In this document: piece after piece, positions 1 through 6,995 of the stretch
Position numbering within the stretch: the stretch's first letter is position 1
How the letters are laid out: the number at the start of each line of letters is the position of its first letter
Origin: Actinomycetes bacterium
Lineage (GTDB): Bacteria > Actinomycetota > Actinomycetes > Mycobacteriales > Mycobacteriaceae
Direction: 5' to 3'
Length of the DNA: 12,478 nucleotides
Assembly: GCA_023416315.1 (NCBI GenBank)
Contig: JAEZIA010000112.1
Span: 1 to 12,478, forward strand
The notes under the pieces: model-generated
What the model saw: only the letters and a program-made list of their open reading frames with translations
What the model was told of the DNA's origin: nothing
Databases searched by the model: none
Made by a program: the position numbers and the translations under genes

Positions 1-1
1 C

Positions 2-175
2 GGTGACGGCGGAGACGGCGGCCGCGCGGGGGCTGGCGGCCAGGGCGGCCTGGGCTTCAGCGGAAGCGGAGGTGGAGCCGGCAACGGGGGCAACGGCGGT
101 GACGGCGGCACCGGCGGCGACGGCGGCCCCGCAGGCACTGGCGGCCCCCGCCCCAGCACCGGCGGTGGTGGCGGC
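2..175 (+). repeat. PGRS-like GGC-rich imperfect repeat tract
   Basis: Within the left-edge gene, short imperfect direct repeats built on GGCGGxxACGGCGG encode Gly-Gly-X triplets (GGDGG, GGNGG, GGTGG). Such tracts are typical of PE_PGRS-like genes and tend to vary in length between strains. The repeat clearly continues beyond the left edge, so the true number of units and the presence of a PE domain cannot be judged. Confidence 0.6.
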
Positions 176-1477
176 AACGGAGGGGCCTACGGCACCGGCG
201 GCTCGAGCTGGTACGCAGCCCTCGGTAACAACGGCCAGTACGGCAACAGCGGCAATCCGGGGCCCGACGGAACCACTGGCGTGGCGTCGGTCGCCGCGGC
301 GGTGGTGCAGGCCACCAGCTCCGCCGCAACCGAAGTGACCCGTGCCGCAGCCCGCGCCTCGGTGTCGCCCTTGGCGTCACCGTTGGCCGCTCTGCAGTCG
401 ATGTGGAACGAACTGACCCACCACTTGTCCTACATCTTCTTCAACGAGGCCCCCACCCTCGCGCTGAACGTGTGGAGCCAATGGGGACCGACCAAGCTGA
501 TCACGGTCGACCTCAATGCCAACGGCAACAACGGATTCCCGGTCACCTACGCCATCAAGACGCAGCCGAAATACGGGACGCTGACGCTCGACGAAAGAAC
601 GGGTCGGTACTCCTACGTCGCGAACCCGGAGTTCAGGGACGCGGGCATCAGCGACAGATTCGTGATCACCGTGAACAACGGCGAGAGCGCCAAGTTGCCC
701 GGCTTCGCCGGATTCGTCCAGGGCGCCCTGCACTCGGTCGCGGTCGCGCTCGGAATCGCCAAACCGGACAGCATCGACCGCCTGGTCAATGTCACCGTCA
801 CCGGCACCGGCGTGTACGGCGGCGATGTGGCGCAACTGTCGCTGCTGCACCGGCTCCAAAGCTATGGGAACTGCCTCCTGATGGCGTCGGCGATGGCGGC
901 GGCGCAAGTCACCGGAACCCAGACCGTGGACGAGGACACCGTCGTGGCGTGGGCGAAGGAGCTGGACAGCATCGCCAGCCCCGGCCGGAAGATGTACCTC
1001 GGCGAACGGCTCGAATTCGGTGCCTCACCCATCGACGCCCCACGGTTGTTGGAGCAGCATTGGGCGGTCACAGCGGTCAACACCAACTACGCGACCTACG
1101 ACGCGAACGGCAACCGGATCGCCAGGCCGACGGTCGAGGACGGGCAGCGTGCGCTCAACGACATGGCTGCCGCCCTCGCGCAGGGCAGCGCGGTCACTGC
1201 CGGTATCAACAACACCTCGCTGTATTCGTCGCGACCGGGTTGGCGTCCGTATTCGGCGAATCCCGACCTCACCACCTACAACCATCAACTCCAGGTGCTC
1301 AAGGTGGACATCGCCGCCGGCAAGGTGTGGGTCAACGACAGCGCACTATCCGAGGGCGGGCAGGAGTTCACCCTCAGTGCGTTCATGAAGGCTTGGCAGG
1401 CATCGGATTACAACCTGACCGTCGTGACGGCGCTCCCCCAGTCCGCGGGCGGTGACACCGCGATCAGCGTGGCCTGA
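2..1477 (+). CDS. Gly-rich PGRS-like protein with Ig/cadherin-like module and C-terminal papain-fold (C39-like) peptidase domain, 5'-truncated
   Basis: The reading frame is open from base 2 to the TGA at 1475-1477, so the N-terminus lies outside the window; 491 residues are visible. Residues 1-90 are a GGxGG/GGDGG/GGNGG tract like mycobacterial PGRS sequence. Residues 94-145 are an Ala/Ser-rich helical linker, then FFNEAPTL (146-153). A beta-rich module at about 159-268 (VTYAIKTQPKYGTLTLD, then RYSYVANPEF) matches the Ig/cadherin-like domain of large mycobacterial surface proteins. The C-terminal part has the order of a papain-fold peptidase: LQSYGNCLLMASAMAAA with Gln286 and Cys291, then TYNHQLQVLKVD with His428, then VWVNDSA with Asn445/Asp446, then FMKAWQASDYNLTVV. 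I infer a secreted or surface Cys-peptidase-like protein; activity and substrate are unknown. It could also be a catalytically degenerate binding domain. An ATG at 281 could be miscalled as the start, but Gly-rich coding continues upstream in frame. Confidence 0.8.
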   Translation, partial: GDGGDGGRAGAGGQGGLGFSGSGGGAGNGGNGGDGGTGGDGGPAGTGGPRPSTGGGGGNGGAYGTGGSSWYAALGNNGQYGNSGNPGPDGTTGVASVAAAVVQATSSAATEVTRAAARASVSPLASPLAALQSMWNELTHHLSYIFFNEAPTLALNVWSQWGPTKLITVDLNANGNNGFPVTYAIKTQPKYGTLTLDERTGRYSYVANPEFRDAGISDRFVITVNNGESAKLPGFAGFVQGALHSVAVALGIAKPDSIDRLVNVTVTGTGVYGGDVAQLSLLHRLQSYGNCLLMASAMAAAQVTGTQTVDEDTVVAWAKELDSIASPGRKMYLGERLEFGASPIDAPRLLEQHWAVTAVNTNYATYDANGNRIARPTVEDGQRALNDMAAALAQGSAVTAGINNTSLYSSRPGWRPYSANPDLTTYNHQLQVLKVDIAAGKVWVNDSALSEGGQEFTLSAFMKAWQASDYNLTVVTALPQSAGGDTAISVA

Positions 1478-1480
1478 CCG

Positions 1481-2719
1481 CTACAGCCGCACACCCAGCA
1501 GGGCGTCGACGGCGGCTGCGACGGCGCCGGGCGAGGTGTCGTCGTGGCCGCCATACTCGAGCGCGTCGGTGACCCAACCATCAACGGCGGCAAGCGCTTT
1601 CGGCGTGTCCAGATCGTCGGCCAGATACTGCCGCAGTCGACCGATCACATCGGCGGCGTCCGGACCAGCGGGCAGCGTCGCCGCCGAGCGCCAGCGCTGC
1701 AGCCGGGTGGTGGCCTCCTCGAGCACCGCGTCGCTCCAGTACCGGTCGCTGCGATAGTGCCCGGCGAGCAGGCCGAGCCGAATGGCCGCAGGGTCGACGC
1801 CCCGCTCGCGGAGCTTGGACACCAGCACCAGGTTGCCGCGGCTCTTGGACATCTTGTGCCCGTCCCAGCCGATCATTCCGGCGTGCACGTAGTGCCGGGC
1901 GAACCGGCGCTCCCCGACCACACACTCGGCGTGGGCGGCGGAGAACTCGTGGTGCGGGAAGATCAGGTCGCTGCCACCGCCCTGAACGTCGAATCCGAAA
2001 CCGATGCGGCTCAACGCAATCGCTGCACACTCCACGTGCCACCCCGGCCGGCCCGGGCCGAACGGGGCCGGCCAGCTCGGCTCATCGGGGCGGGCCGCAC
2101 GCCACAGCAGCGCATCGAGTGGGTCTGCCTTGCCTGCCCGATCCGGGTCACCGCCGCGCTCGGCGAACAGCCGGGCCATCGTGTCGCGGTCGTAGCCCGA
2201 TTCGTAGCCGAACTGCGTCGTGGCGTCGGCGCGGTAGTAGATGTCCGGGTACTCGTCGTCGTCGACGGTGTAGGCCGCCCCGGACGCCAGCATCTTCTCG
2301 ACGAGCTCGACGACCTCACCGATCGCGTCGGTGGCGGCCACATAGTCGTGCGGGGGCAACACCCGCAGCGCAGCCATGTCCTCGCGGAACAGCTGAGTTT
2401 CCCGGGCGCCGAGTTCCCGCCAGTCCACGCCGTCGCGATTGGCCCGCTCGAAGAGCGGGTCGTCGACATCGGTGATGTTCTGCACGTAGTGCACCCGATG
2501 CCCGCTGTCCAGCCACACCCGGTACACGAGGTCGAACGCCAGATAGGTGGCGGCGTGGCCGAGGTGGGTGGCGTCGTACGGGGTGATCCCGCAGACGTAC
2601 ATCGTCGCGGTCTCCCCCGGCGAGGTGGGGCGGAGCTGACGATCAGCGGTGTCGTACAGCCGCAGAGCGGGCCCACGACCGGGCAGCTGCGGGATGTCGA
2701 CGGCCGGCCAGGACTGCAT
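1481..2719 (-). CDS. mshC: L-cysteine:1D-myo-inositol 2-amino-2-deoxy-alpha-D-glucopyranoside ligase (mycothiol biosynthesis)
   Basis: MshC uses ATP to join L-cysteine to GlcN-Ins, the penultimate step of mycothiol synthesis, in the cytosol. The 412-residue protein resembles class I cysteinyl-tRNA synthetases but carries the MshC signature MYVCGITPYDATHLGH (40-55), where CysRS has CGPTVYD. The HxGH-type ATP motif is HLGH (52-55) and the KMSKS loop is KMSKS (289-293). Zinc/cysteine site residues Cys43, Cys231 (WHVECAAIALSRIG) and His256 (FPHHEF) are present. Length fits the family (about 412-414) and there is no C-terminal tRNA-anticodon domain. The frame is open upstream to 2815, but the start MQSWPAV at 2719 matches MshC N-termini as I recall them and lies 7 nt after a TAGAGT -10 element, giving a leaderless message. 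It is the last gene of the minus-strand run, 102 bp after cysQ. Confidence 0.97.
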   Translation of the reverse strand: MQSWPAVDIPQLPGRGPALRLYDTADRQLRPTSPGETATMYVCGITPYDATHLGHAATYLAFDLVYRVWLDSGHRVHYVQNITDVDDPLFERANRDGVDWRELGARETQLFREDMAALRVLPPHDYVAATDAIGEVVELVEKMLASGAAYTVDDDEYPDIYYRADATTQFGYESGYDRDTMARLFAERGGDPDRAGKADPLDALLWRAARPDEPSWPAPFGPGRPGWHVECAAIALSRIGFGFDVQGGGSDLIFPHHEFSAAHAECVVGERRFARHYVHAGMIGWDGHKMSKSRGNLVLVSKLRERGVDPAAIRLGLLAGHYRSDRYWSDAVLEEATTRLQRWRSAATLPAGPDAADVIGRLRQYLADDLDTPKALAAVDGWVTDALEYGGHDDTSPGAVAAAVDALLGVRL

Positions 2720-2726
2720 GGCCTCG

Positions 2727-2732
2727 ACTCTA
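2727..2732 (-). promoter_or_regulatory. -10 element of a probable leaderless mshC promoter
   Basis: On the minus strand TAGAGT fits the actinobacterial TANNNT -10 consensus. It is followed by CGAGGCC (7 nt) and then the mshC ATG, so transcription would begin at or next to the start codon. No Shine-Dalgarno is visible and no good -35 is seen at 17-18 nt, both common for mycobacterial leaderless promoters. It lies in the 102-bp gap between cysQ and mshC and would let mshC be expressed apart from the upstream genes. Confidence 0.55.
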
Positions 2733-2821
2733 GGGGGTTCGCTGTTCACGGCGCTCCGGGAGGTGTGGTGACCGGCATTCTTGCCACACACAGACAACGG
2801 AGCGGCCCAATCCATTCCCGC

Positions 2822-3613
2822 TCAGCTGGCGAGCCACATGGCGTCGAGCAACAGATCGGCCACCTCGGACCGGCACATCAGCAGATCCGGCAGGTAGGGG
2901 TCGGGGCGGTTGTAGCGCAGCGGCGAACCGTCGATGCGGGTGGCGTGCAGGCCGGCGGCCTGCAGCACGCCGGCCGGTGCGGCCGAGTCCCACTCCCACT
3001 GACCGCCGGCGTGAATGTAGGCATCGGCGTCACCGCGCACCACGGCCATCGCTTTGGCCCCCGCCGATCCGATCCGGAGGAATTCGATGTCGAGGCGGTC
3101 ACGCAACCGCCACAGCACCGCGGGTGGGCGGTTGGAGCTGGCGGTGATGCGGATCGGACCGGGCGGCGCGGGCGGCGGCGCGGTCACGGTGTCCGACCGG
3201 AACACCTCCCCGGTCGCCGGCAGCGCGACCGCGGCGTCGGTGATGCTGCCGTCCGGCCCAGCGGTATCCGATGTCGCCGGCCCAGCGGCTCCGGTCCGCT
3301 GCCACAGCGCGACATGCACCGCCCAGTCGATCCGCCGCGGCATCGAGAACTCGCGGGTGCCGTCGAGCGGGTCGATGATCCACACCCGGTCGGATTGCAG
3401 CCGCTTCAGATCGTCGTAAGCCTCTTCGGAGAGCACCGCGTCACCGGGCCGCTCGGCGCGCAGCCTGCGCAGGATCAGCGCATTGGCGCGCACGTCGCCG
3501 GCGTCACCGAGCGCGGGCGGGAAGTCGAACCCGACCTCCTCACGCACAGACAGCAGCAGCCGTCCGGCCTCCTCGGCCAGCGAGGCGGCCAGTTCCGCGT
3601 CGGTCATGGTCAT
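2822..3613 (-). CDS. cysQ: CysQ 3'(2'),5'-bisphosphate nucleotidase / inositol monophosphatase family phosphatase
   Basis: This family dephosphorylates PAP/PAPS (and inositol phosphates in the mycobacterial enzyme), controlling the sulfate-assimilation and sulfation pools in the cytosol. The 263-residue product has the lithium-sensitive Mg-phosphatase motifs in order: LSEEAYDDL with Glu63/Glu64, WIIDPLDGTREFS with DPLDGT at 81-86, and WEWDSAAPAGV (206-216). The C-terminus LRYNRPDPYLPDLLMCR is typical of mycobacterial CysQ. The frame is open far upstream, but that extension is low-complexity shadow sequence of the neighbouring gene. The ATG at 3613 is preceded by AGAAGG, which overlaps the neighbour's stop codon 19 nt away; a second in-frame ATG follows at 3607. 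A Pro/Ala/Thr-rich insertion (about 107-124) looks like a surface loop. It follows the SCO1664-type gene with a short gap, so the two are probably cotranscribed. Confidence 0.95.
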   Translation of the reverse strand: MTMTDAELAASLAEEAGRLLLSVREEVGFDFPPALGDAGDVRANALILRRLRAERPGDAVLSEEAYDDLKRLQSDRVWIIDPLDGTREFSMPRRIDWAVHVALWQRTGAAGPATSDTAGPDGSITDAAVALPATGEVFRSDTVTAPPPAPPGPIRITASSNRPPAVLWRLRDRLDIEFLRIGSAGAKAMAVVRGDADAYIHAGGQWEWDSAAPAGVLQAAGLHATRIDGSPLRYNRPDPYLPDLLMCRSEVADLLLDAMWLAS

Positions 3614-3632
3614 TGGTGTCAGTATGTCCTTC

Positions 3633-4451
3633 TCAGAAGGCCGGCCACGGAATCGGCCGGTGCCGATCGGGTCCGGGCATGACCGGCTCGGCCAGCAGCA
3701 TCCGGATCCGCCGCCGCAACGCGGCCACCTCAGCCGGGCTGATGTACTCACGCAACTGGTCACCGAGCGGGCCGGCCAGCTGGGTGCCGAGGTCGGCCAC
3801 CGACTCCAGCGTCTCCTCGTCGATCGGCTTGCCGGCCCAGCCCCACAGCACGGTCCGCAGCTTGTCCTGGACGTGCAGCGAGACGCCGTGGTCGACGCCG
3901 TACACCCGGCCGTCGACACCGGCCAGGATGTGTCCGCCCTTGCGATCGGCGTTGTTGACGATCACGTCGAACACCGCCATCCGCCGCAGCCGGGGGTCGT
4001 CGGCGTGCACCAGGGTGACCTCGTTGCCCGCGTAGTCGTAGGCGTGCAGCACCGAAAGATAGCCCGGCGGAATGGATCCCGGCGGGCAGATGTCGACGAG
4101 ATCGGGCCGCTGCGGCTCGGCATCCTCGCTGTCACCGGGTTGGTCGACCCACTGCTGCAGCATGCCGGGGCCGGCGGGTCCGTCGCGAATGATGGTGTAC
4201 GGCACGATGTTCCAGCCCAGCGCCGCCGACACCAGGTAGGAGCCGAGCTCACGGCCGGCCAAGGTGCCATCGGGAAAGTCCCACAGTGGCTGTTCACCGG
4301 CGACCGGCTTGTACACACAGTGCACGGTGAGCTCGGACCACGTCGCCTCGCACAGGAACGTGGCGTTACTCGCCGAGCGGATCCGCCCGAGGATGGTCAG
4401 CTCACCGCAGCGCAGCGCGTCGCGAGCCAACGCCTCGTCGGTGGCCGTCAC
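3633..4451 (-). CDS. SCO1664 family protein, PI3/4-kinase-like fold, function unknown
   Basis: A 272-residue cytosolic-type protein matching the actinobacterial SCO1664 family, which has distant similarity to phosphatidylinositol 3-/4-kinases. Kinase-like landmarks are visible: a beta-strand Lys in VYKPVAGEQPLWDFP (Lys48), a Glu in LAGRELGSYL (Glu68), a catalytic-loop-like FDVIVNNADRKGGHIL (161-176, with Asp169 and His174) and a metal-binding-like YGVDHGVSLH (Asp187). No substrate is known to me; the target could be a lipid, a protein or a small molecule. The GTG start at 4451 overlaps the TGA of the DUF3090 gene (GTGA, 4448-4451), so translation is probably coupled. Together with DUF3090 and the histidine phosphatase it forms a trio that recurs across Actinobacteria, here next to cysQ and mshC. 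Family assignment is firm; enzymatic activity is inference. Confidence 0.85.
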   Translation of the reverse strand: MTATDEALARDALRCGELTILGRIRSASNATFLCEATWSELTVHCVYKPVAGEQPLWDFPDGTLAGRELGSYLVSAALGWNIVPYTIIRDGPAGPGMLQQWVDQPGDSEDAEPQRPDLVDICPPGSIPPGYLSVLHAYDYAGNEVTLVHADDPRLRRMAVFDVIVNNADRKGGHILAGVDGRVYGVDHGVSLHVQDKLRTVLWGWAGKPIDEETLESVADLGTQLAGPLGDQLREYISPAEVAALRRRIRMLLAEPVMPGPDRHRPIPWPAF

Positions 4452-5032
4452 GAGTCGAGATCGTCTTCGGTCCCGCCGAGTGCACCCCGCCGATATCCGT
4501 TGGTGCGCACGCAGATGTGGCCCTCGGGATCGAGCGGCTCGTCACAGAGCGGGCAGGGCGGGCGTCCGGCCGAGATCACGCGGTGCGAGCGGGCGGCGAA
4601 CTGTCGGGCCGATTCCGGGGTGAGGAAAACCCGCACCGCGTCGGGCCCCTCCTCGGCGTCGTCGAGCACCACCGACGCGTCGAATTCGGTGTCGGTGACG
4701 GCAAGCAGTTCGACGACGACGGTCTGCGCCTCGGAGTCCCAGCCGAGCCCCATCGTGCCGACCCGGAACTCGGCGTCCACCGGCGTGATCAGCGGACTGA
4801 GATCTTCGACCTCGGTCTCTGGCGGCAGCGGCGTGCCGAACCGGCGGTTGATCTCCAGCAACAGCGCACCGATCCGCTCGGCCAACACCGCGACCTGCTG
4901 TTTCTCCAGGATGACCGAGATGACCCGGGTGTCGTGAACGGCCTGCAGGTAGAACGTCCGGTTTCCGGGCTGGCCGACGGTCCCGGCGACGAATCGGTCG
5001 GGTGTGCGGAAGACGTGAATTGCGCGGGGCAT
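4448..5032 (-). CDS. DUF3090 family protein with C-terminal CxxC...HxC zinc-knuckle-like motif
   Basis: A 194-residue soluble protein of the DUF3090 family, known to me only as a conserved actinobacterial unknown. The N-terminus (HVFRTPDRFVAGTVGQPGNR) and the central VEDLSPLITPVDAEFRVGTM block are family hallmarks. Near the C-terminus PPCPLCDEPLDPEGHIC places Cys160, Cys163, His172 and Cys174 as a likely zinc ribbon/knuckle, followed by an acidic tail. No catalytic motif is recognised. It starts with an ATG at 5032 with GGAA about 6 nt upstream. It ends in a 4-nt overlap with the SCO1664-type gene, suggesting fixed stoichiometry, perhaps as partner or adaptor of the kinase-like protein (inference). 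The 46-bp AT-richer gap before it holds a possible promoter. Confidence 0.88.
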   Translation of the reverse strand: MPRAIHVFRTPDRFVAGTVGQPGNRTFYLQAVHDTRVISVILEKQQVAVLAERIGALLLEINRRFGTPLPPETEVEDLSPLITPVDAEFRVGTMGLGWDSEAQTVVVELLAVTDTEFDASVVLDDAEEGPDAVRVFLTPESARQFAARSHRVISAGRPPCPLCDEPLDPEGHICVRTNGYRRGALGGTEDDLDS

Positions 5033-5041
5033 GTTAGTTCC

Positions 5042-5047
5042 AAAATA
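5042..5047 (-). promoter_or_regulatory. possible internal -10 element before the DUF3090 gene
   Basis: The minus strand reads TATTTT (fits TANNNT) 9 nt before the DUF3090 ATG, with a weak TTACGA at 18-nt spacing as -35. This gap is conspicuously AT-richer than its surroundings. If used, the transcript would be nearly leaderless and would cover DUF3090, SCO1664-like, cysQ and perhaps mshC without uppP. Support is sequence pattern only. Confidence 0.35.
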
Positions 5048-5078
5048 CCGGCATCAGCAGCCGAGTCGTAATTGACGG

Positions 5079-5771
5079 TCAGTCGGTGGAGCCGCCCACG
5101 ACGGCGTCATCGGCGGTCTTGTCGTCCTTGGCCGGCGGCGGCGCACTCAGCGCGGACGCGAGCTCGGCACCGGTGTGGTTGACGTGCACCACAAATGGCC
5201 GAATCGGGGTGTAGCGGATCACGCTCATCGACGCCGGGTCGGCGGTGATCCGCTGGAAACTGTCCAGGTGGGTGCCGAGCGCGTCGGCGACGACGGCTTT
5301 GATCACGTCACCGTGTGTACAGGCAATCCACAGCACGTCGTGACCGTGCTCGTCGGCAAGCCGGCGGTCGTGTTCGCGCACGGCGGCCACCGCGCGGGTC
5401 TGCACCTGCGCCAGACCCTCCCCGTCGGGAAAGACGGCCGCGCTCGGCTGCTGCTGCACCACCGCCCACAGCGGTTCGGTCATCAGATCCTTCAGCGCCC
5501 GCCCGGTCCACTGCCCGTAATCCACCTCGGCGAGCCGCTCGTCGATCACCTGTTCCAGAGCGAGTTCGGCGGCCAGCGGCTCCAGAGTCAGCCGGCAACG
5601 CAGCAGGGGCGAGCGCACCAGTGCCTTGATCGGCAGGCCCTTGAGCCGATCGACGAGCGCGGCGGCCTGCGCCTGCCCCTTCTCATCGAGTTCGACGCCC
5701 TCGGTCCGGCCGGCCAGCGTATGAGCGGTGTTGGACACCGACCGGCCGTGCCGCAACAGGATGACGGTCAA
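5079..5771 (-). CDS. MSMEG_4193-type histidine phosphatase (phosphoglycerate mutase-like)
   Basis: A 230-residue member of the histidine phosphatase (branch 1) superfamily, which hydrolyses phosphate esters through a phospho-His intermediate. The core is complete: LLRHGRSVSN with nucleophile His8, VRSPLLRCRLT with Arg58, AEVDYGQWTG with Glu82, and ACTHGDVIKAV with His153. The C-terminus ends in an Ala/Pro/Asp-rich tail. It is too short and lacks the features of a true glycolytic mutase, and matches the actinobacterial MSMEG_4193 family of unknown substrate. The start is a TTG at 5771 that overlaps the uppP TGA (TTGA, 5768-5771), giving MTVILLRHG; the frame open further upstream is only uppP shadow. 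It is the first member of the phosphatase/DUF3090/SCO1664 trio. Physiological substrate is unknown. Confidence 0.88.
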   Translation of the reverse strand: MTVILLRHGRSVSNTAHTLAGRTEGVELDEKGQAQAAALVDRLKGLPIKALVRSPLLRCRLTLEPLAAELALEQVIDERLAEVDYGQWTGRALKDLMTEPLWAVVQQQPSAAVFPDGEGLAQVQTRAVAAVREHDRRLADEHGHDVLWIACTHGDVIKAVVADALGTHLDSFQRITADPASMSVIRYTPIRPFVVHVNHTGAELASALSAPPPAKDDKTADDAVVGGSTD

Positions 5772-6601
5772 CTCGCTGCCACCACCCCGGTGCCCAGCAG
5801 GCCCATCACGATCAGCGCCACCACCACCCGGTAGCCGACGAACCAGTACATCGCGTGGTTGGCGACGAAGCGCAGCAGCCAGGCGATCGCGGCGTAGCCG
5901 ATGACGAAGGTGATGACCACCGACACCAGCAGCTGCAGGCCGGTCGCGCTCATCCCCTCGGTCACCGGATGGAACGCGTCGGGCAACGAGAACAGCCCGG
6001 AGGCGAACACCGCCGGAATGGCAAGCAGAAAGCCGAATCTCGCGGCCAACGGGCGATCGAGGCCGAGAAACAGCCCGGCGCTGATGGTCGCCCCTGATCG
6101 GGACACCCCGGGCACCAGGGCAAGACACTGGGCCAGCCCGACCAGCAGGCCGTCTTTCCAGGTGAGCTGCTCGGTGTGGCGGGCCTGCCTCCCGACGTAC
6201 TCCGCGGCCGCGATCACCGCCGAGAAGACCAGCAGGGCGGTGGCGGTGACCCAGAGATTGCGGACGCTGGATCGAATCTCATCCTTGAACAGCAGACCGA
6301 ACACCGCGATCGGGATGCTGCCGATGATGACGTACCAGCCCATCCGGTAGTCGACGTTGTCGCGGTGGGCCTTGACGAACAGGCCGTTGAACCACGCTTT
6401 GAGGATGCGCCAGATGTCCCGCGCGAAATAAACCAGGACGGCGGCCTCGGTACCGAGTTGCGAAACCGCGGTAAACGATGCGCCCGCGTCGGCCGAGAAG
6501 AAGATCCGGGACACGATCGCCAGATGCCCCGACGACGAGATGGGCAGGAACTCGGTCAACCCCTGGACGATCGACAGGACGACGACCTGCAACCACGACA
6601 T
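5768..6601 (-). CDS. uppP: undecaprenyl-diphosphatase UppP (BacA family)
   Basis: An integral membrane enzyme that dephosphorylates undecaprenyl (decaprenyl in mycobacteria) diphosphate to the monophosphate carrier used for peptidoglycan and arabinogalactan precursors. The 277-residue protein carries both catalytic signatures: QGLTEFLPISSSGH (13-26) with Glu18 and His26, and LVPGVSRSGAT (162-172) with Ser167 and Arg168. Several hydrophobic segments are evident (about 91-104, 117-133, 152-163, 188-200, and two near the C-terminus). The start MSWLQVV at 6601 agrees with mycobacterial homologues; an in-frame GTG at 6616 would add MDVAS. Neither start has a convincing Shine-Dalgarno. Overexpression of this family gives bacitracin tolerance. 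The gene overlaps the downstream phosphatase gene by 4 nt, implying coupled translation. Confidence 0.96.
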   Translation of the reverse strand: MSWLQVVVLSIVQGLTEFLPISSSGHLAIVSRIFFSADAGASFTAVSQLGTEAAVLVYFARDIWRILKAWFNGLFVKAHRDNVDYRMGWYVIIGSIPIAVFGLLFKDEIRSSVRNLWVTATALLVFSAVIAAAEYVGRQARHTEQLTWKDGLLVGLAQCLALVPGVSRSGATISAGLFLGLDRPLAARFGFLLAIPAVFASGLFSLPDAFHPVTEGMSATGLQLLVSVVITFVIGYAAIAWLLRFVANHAMYWFVGYRVVVALIVMGLLGTGVVAAS

Positions 6602-6648
6602 CGACGCGACATCCACGTCGCTGACCGTACTGGATAGACCCTGGCGAT

Positions 6649-6960
6649 TCAGCGCGCCGGGCGGGCCACCGGCTGTGCGTGCGCGACGGCGTCGCGGACC
6701 GCGGCGGTCAGACTCCGCTCGTCATCGATGTCGAAATCGGTGAGGCTGCGCGCCGCAGTGGCGATCACGTCTTCCTCCAGCGGCACCGGACCGGCCAGCC
6801 GCGGGTGATAGACCTCGACCAGAAGCTGCGCGCGGTGGACCCGGAAGGAGAAGCTGCGGCCGTCGCCGAGGTGGCCGAACCCGTTGGCGAAGACGCCGGT
6901 GGAGATGTCTTCGATCGCGAACTCGCGCCCGTCGGACTCGGGTCGCACCGCCAGCGTCAT
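6649..6960 (-). CDS. conserved hypothetical protein, Rv2137c-like position
   Basis: A small soluble protein of 103 residues (MTLAVRPESDGREFAIED...) that I do not recognise as a named domain family. It has no membrane segment, signal peptide or Cys residues. It has an Asp/Glu-rich middle (LEEDVIATAARSLTDFDIDD) and a probable C-terminal helix. Its position before uppP matches the Rv2137c locus as I recall it. ATG at 6960; the stop lies 47 nt before the uppP start, so it is the likely first gene of the minus-strand run. It faces the divergent lppL promoter region. The coding call rests on GC-rich codon use, position and lack of a competing frame on that strand; function unknown. Confidence 0.65.
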   Translation of the reverse strand: MTLAVRPESDGREFAIEDISTGVFANGFGHLGDGRSFSFRVHRAQLLVEVYHPRLAGPVPLEEDVIATAARSLTDFDIDDERSLTAAVRDAVAHAQPVARPAR

Positions 6961-6995
6961 GACGTCACCATAACGCGGGTTACGGCACCAGAGAA

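Noticed and set aside
1..175. Gly-rich repeats considered as a CRISPR or tandem-repeat array
   Set aside because: The units are irregular, coding, in frame and without unique spacers; they fit a PGRS-like protein tract.
57..380. Arg/Cys-rich minus-strand frame opposite the Gly-rich tract
   Set aside because: A translation of the complement of GGC repeats; its composition is an artefact of the repeat.
3641..3660. CCGGCC ... GGCCGG inverted repeat near the end of the SCO1664-type gene
   Set aside because: It lies inside coding sequence just before the stop, the arms are only 6 bp of simple CG sequence, and cysQ follows at once on the same strand, so a terminator is unlikely.
1544..3682. Long plus-strand open frame (over 700 codons) opposite mshC and cysQ
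   Set aside because: Antisense open frame caused by high GC; the composition is Arg/Gly/Pro/His-rich without domain signatures, while the minus strand carries clear mshC and cysQ motifs.
3483..4937. Long plus-strand open frame opposite the SCO1664/DUF3090 genes
   Set aside because: Shadow frame: low-complexity Ser/Arg-rich translation with no recognisable motif, against strongly motif-bearing minus-strand genes.
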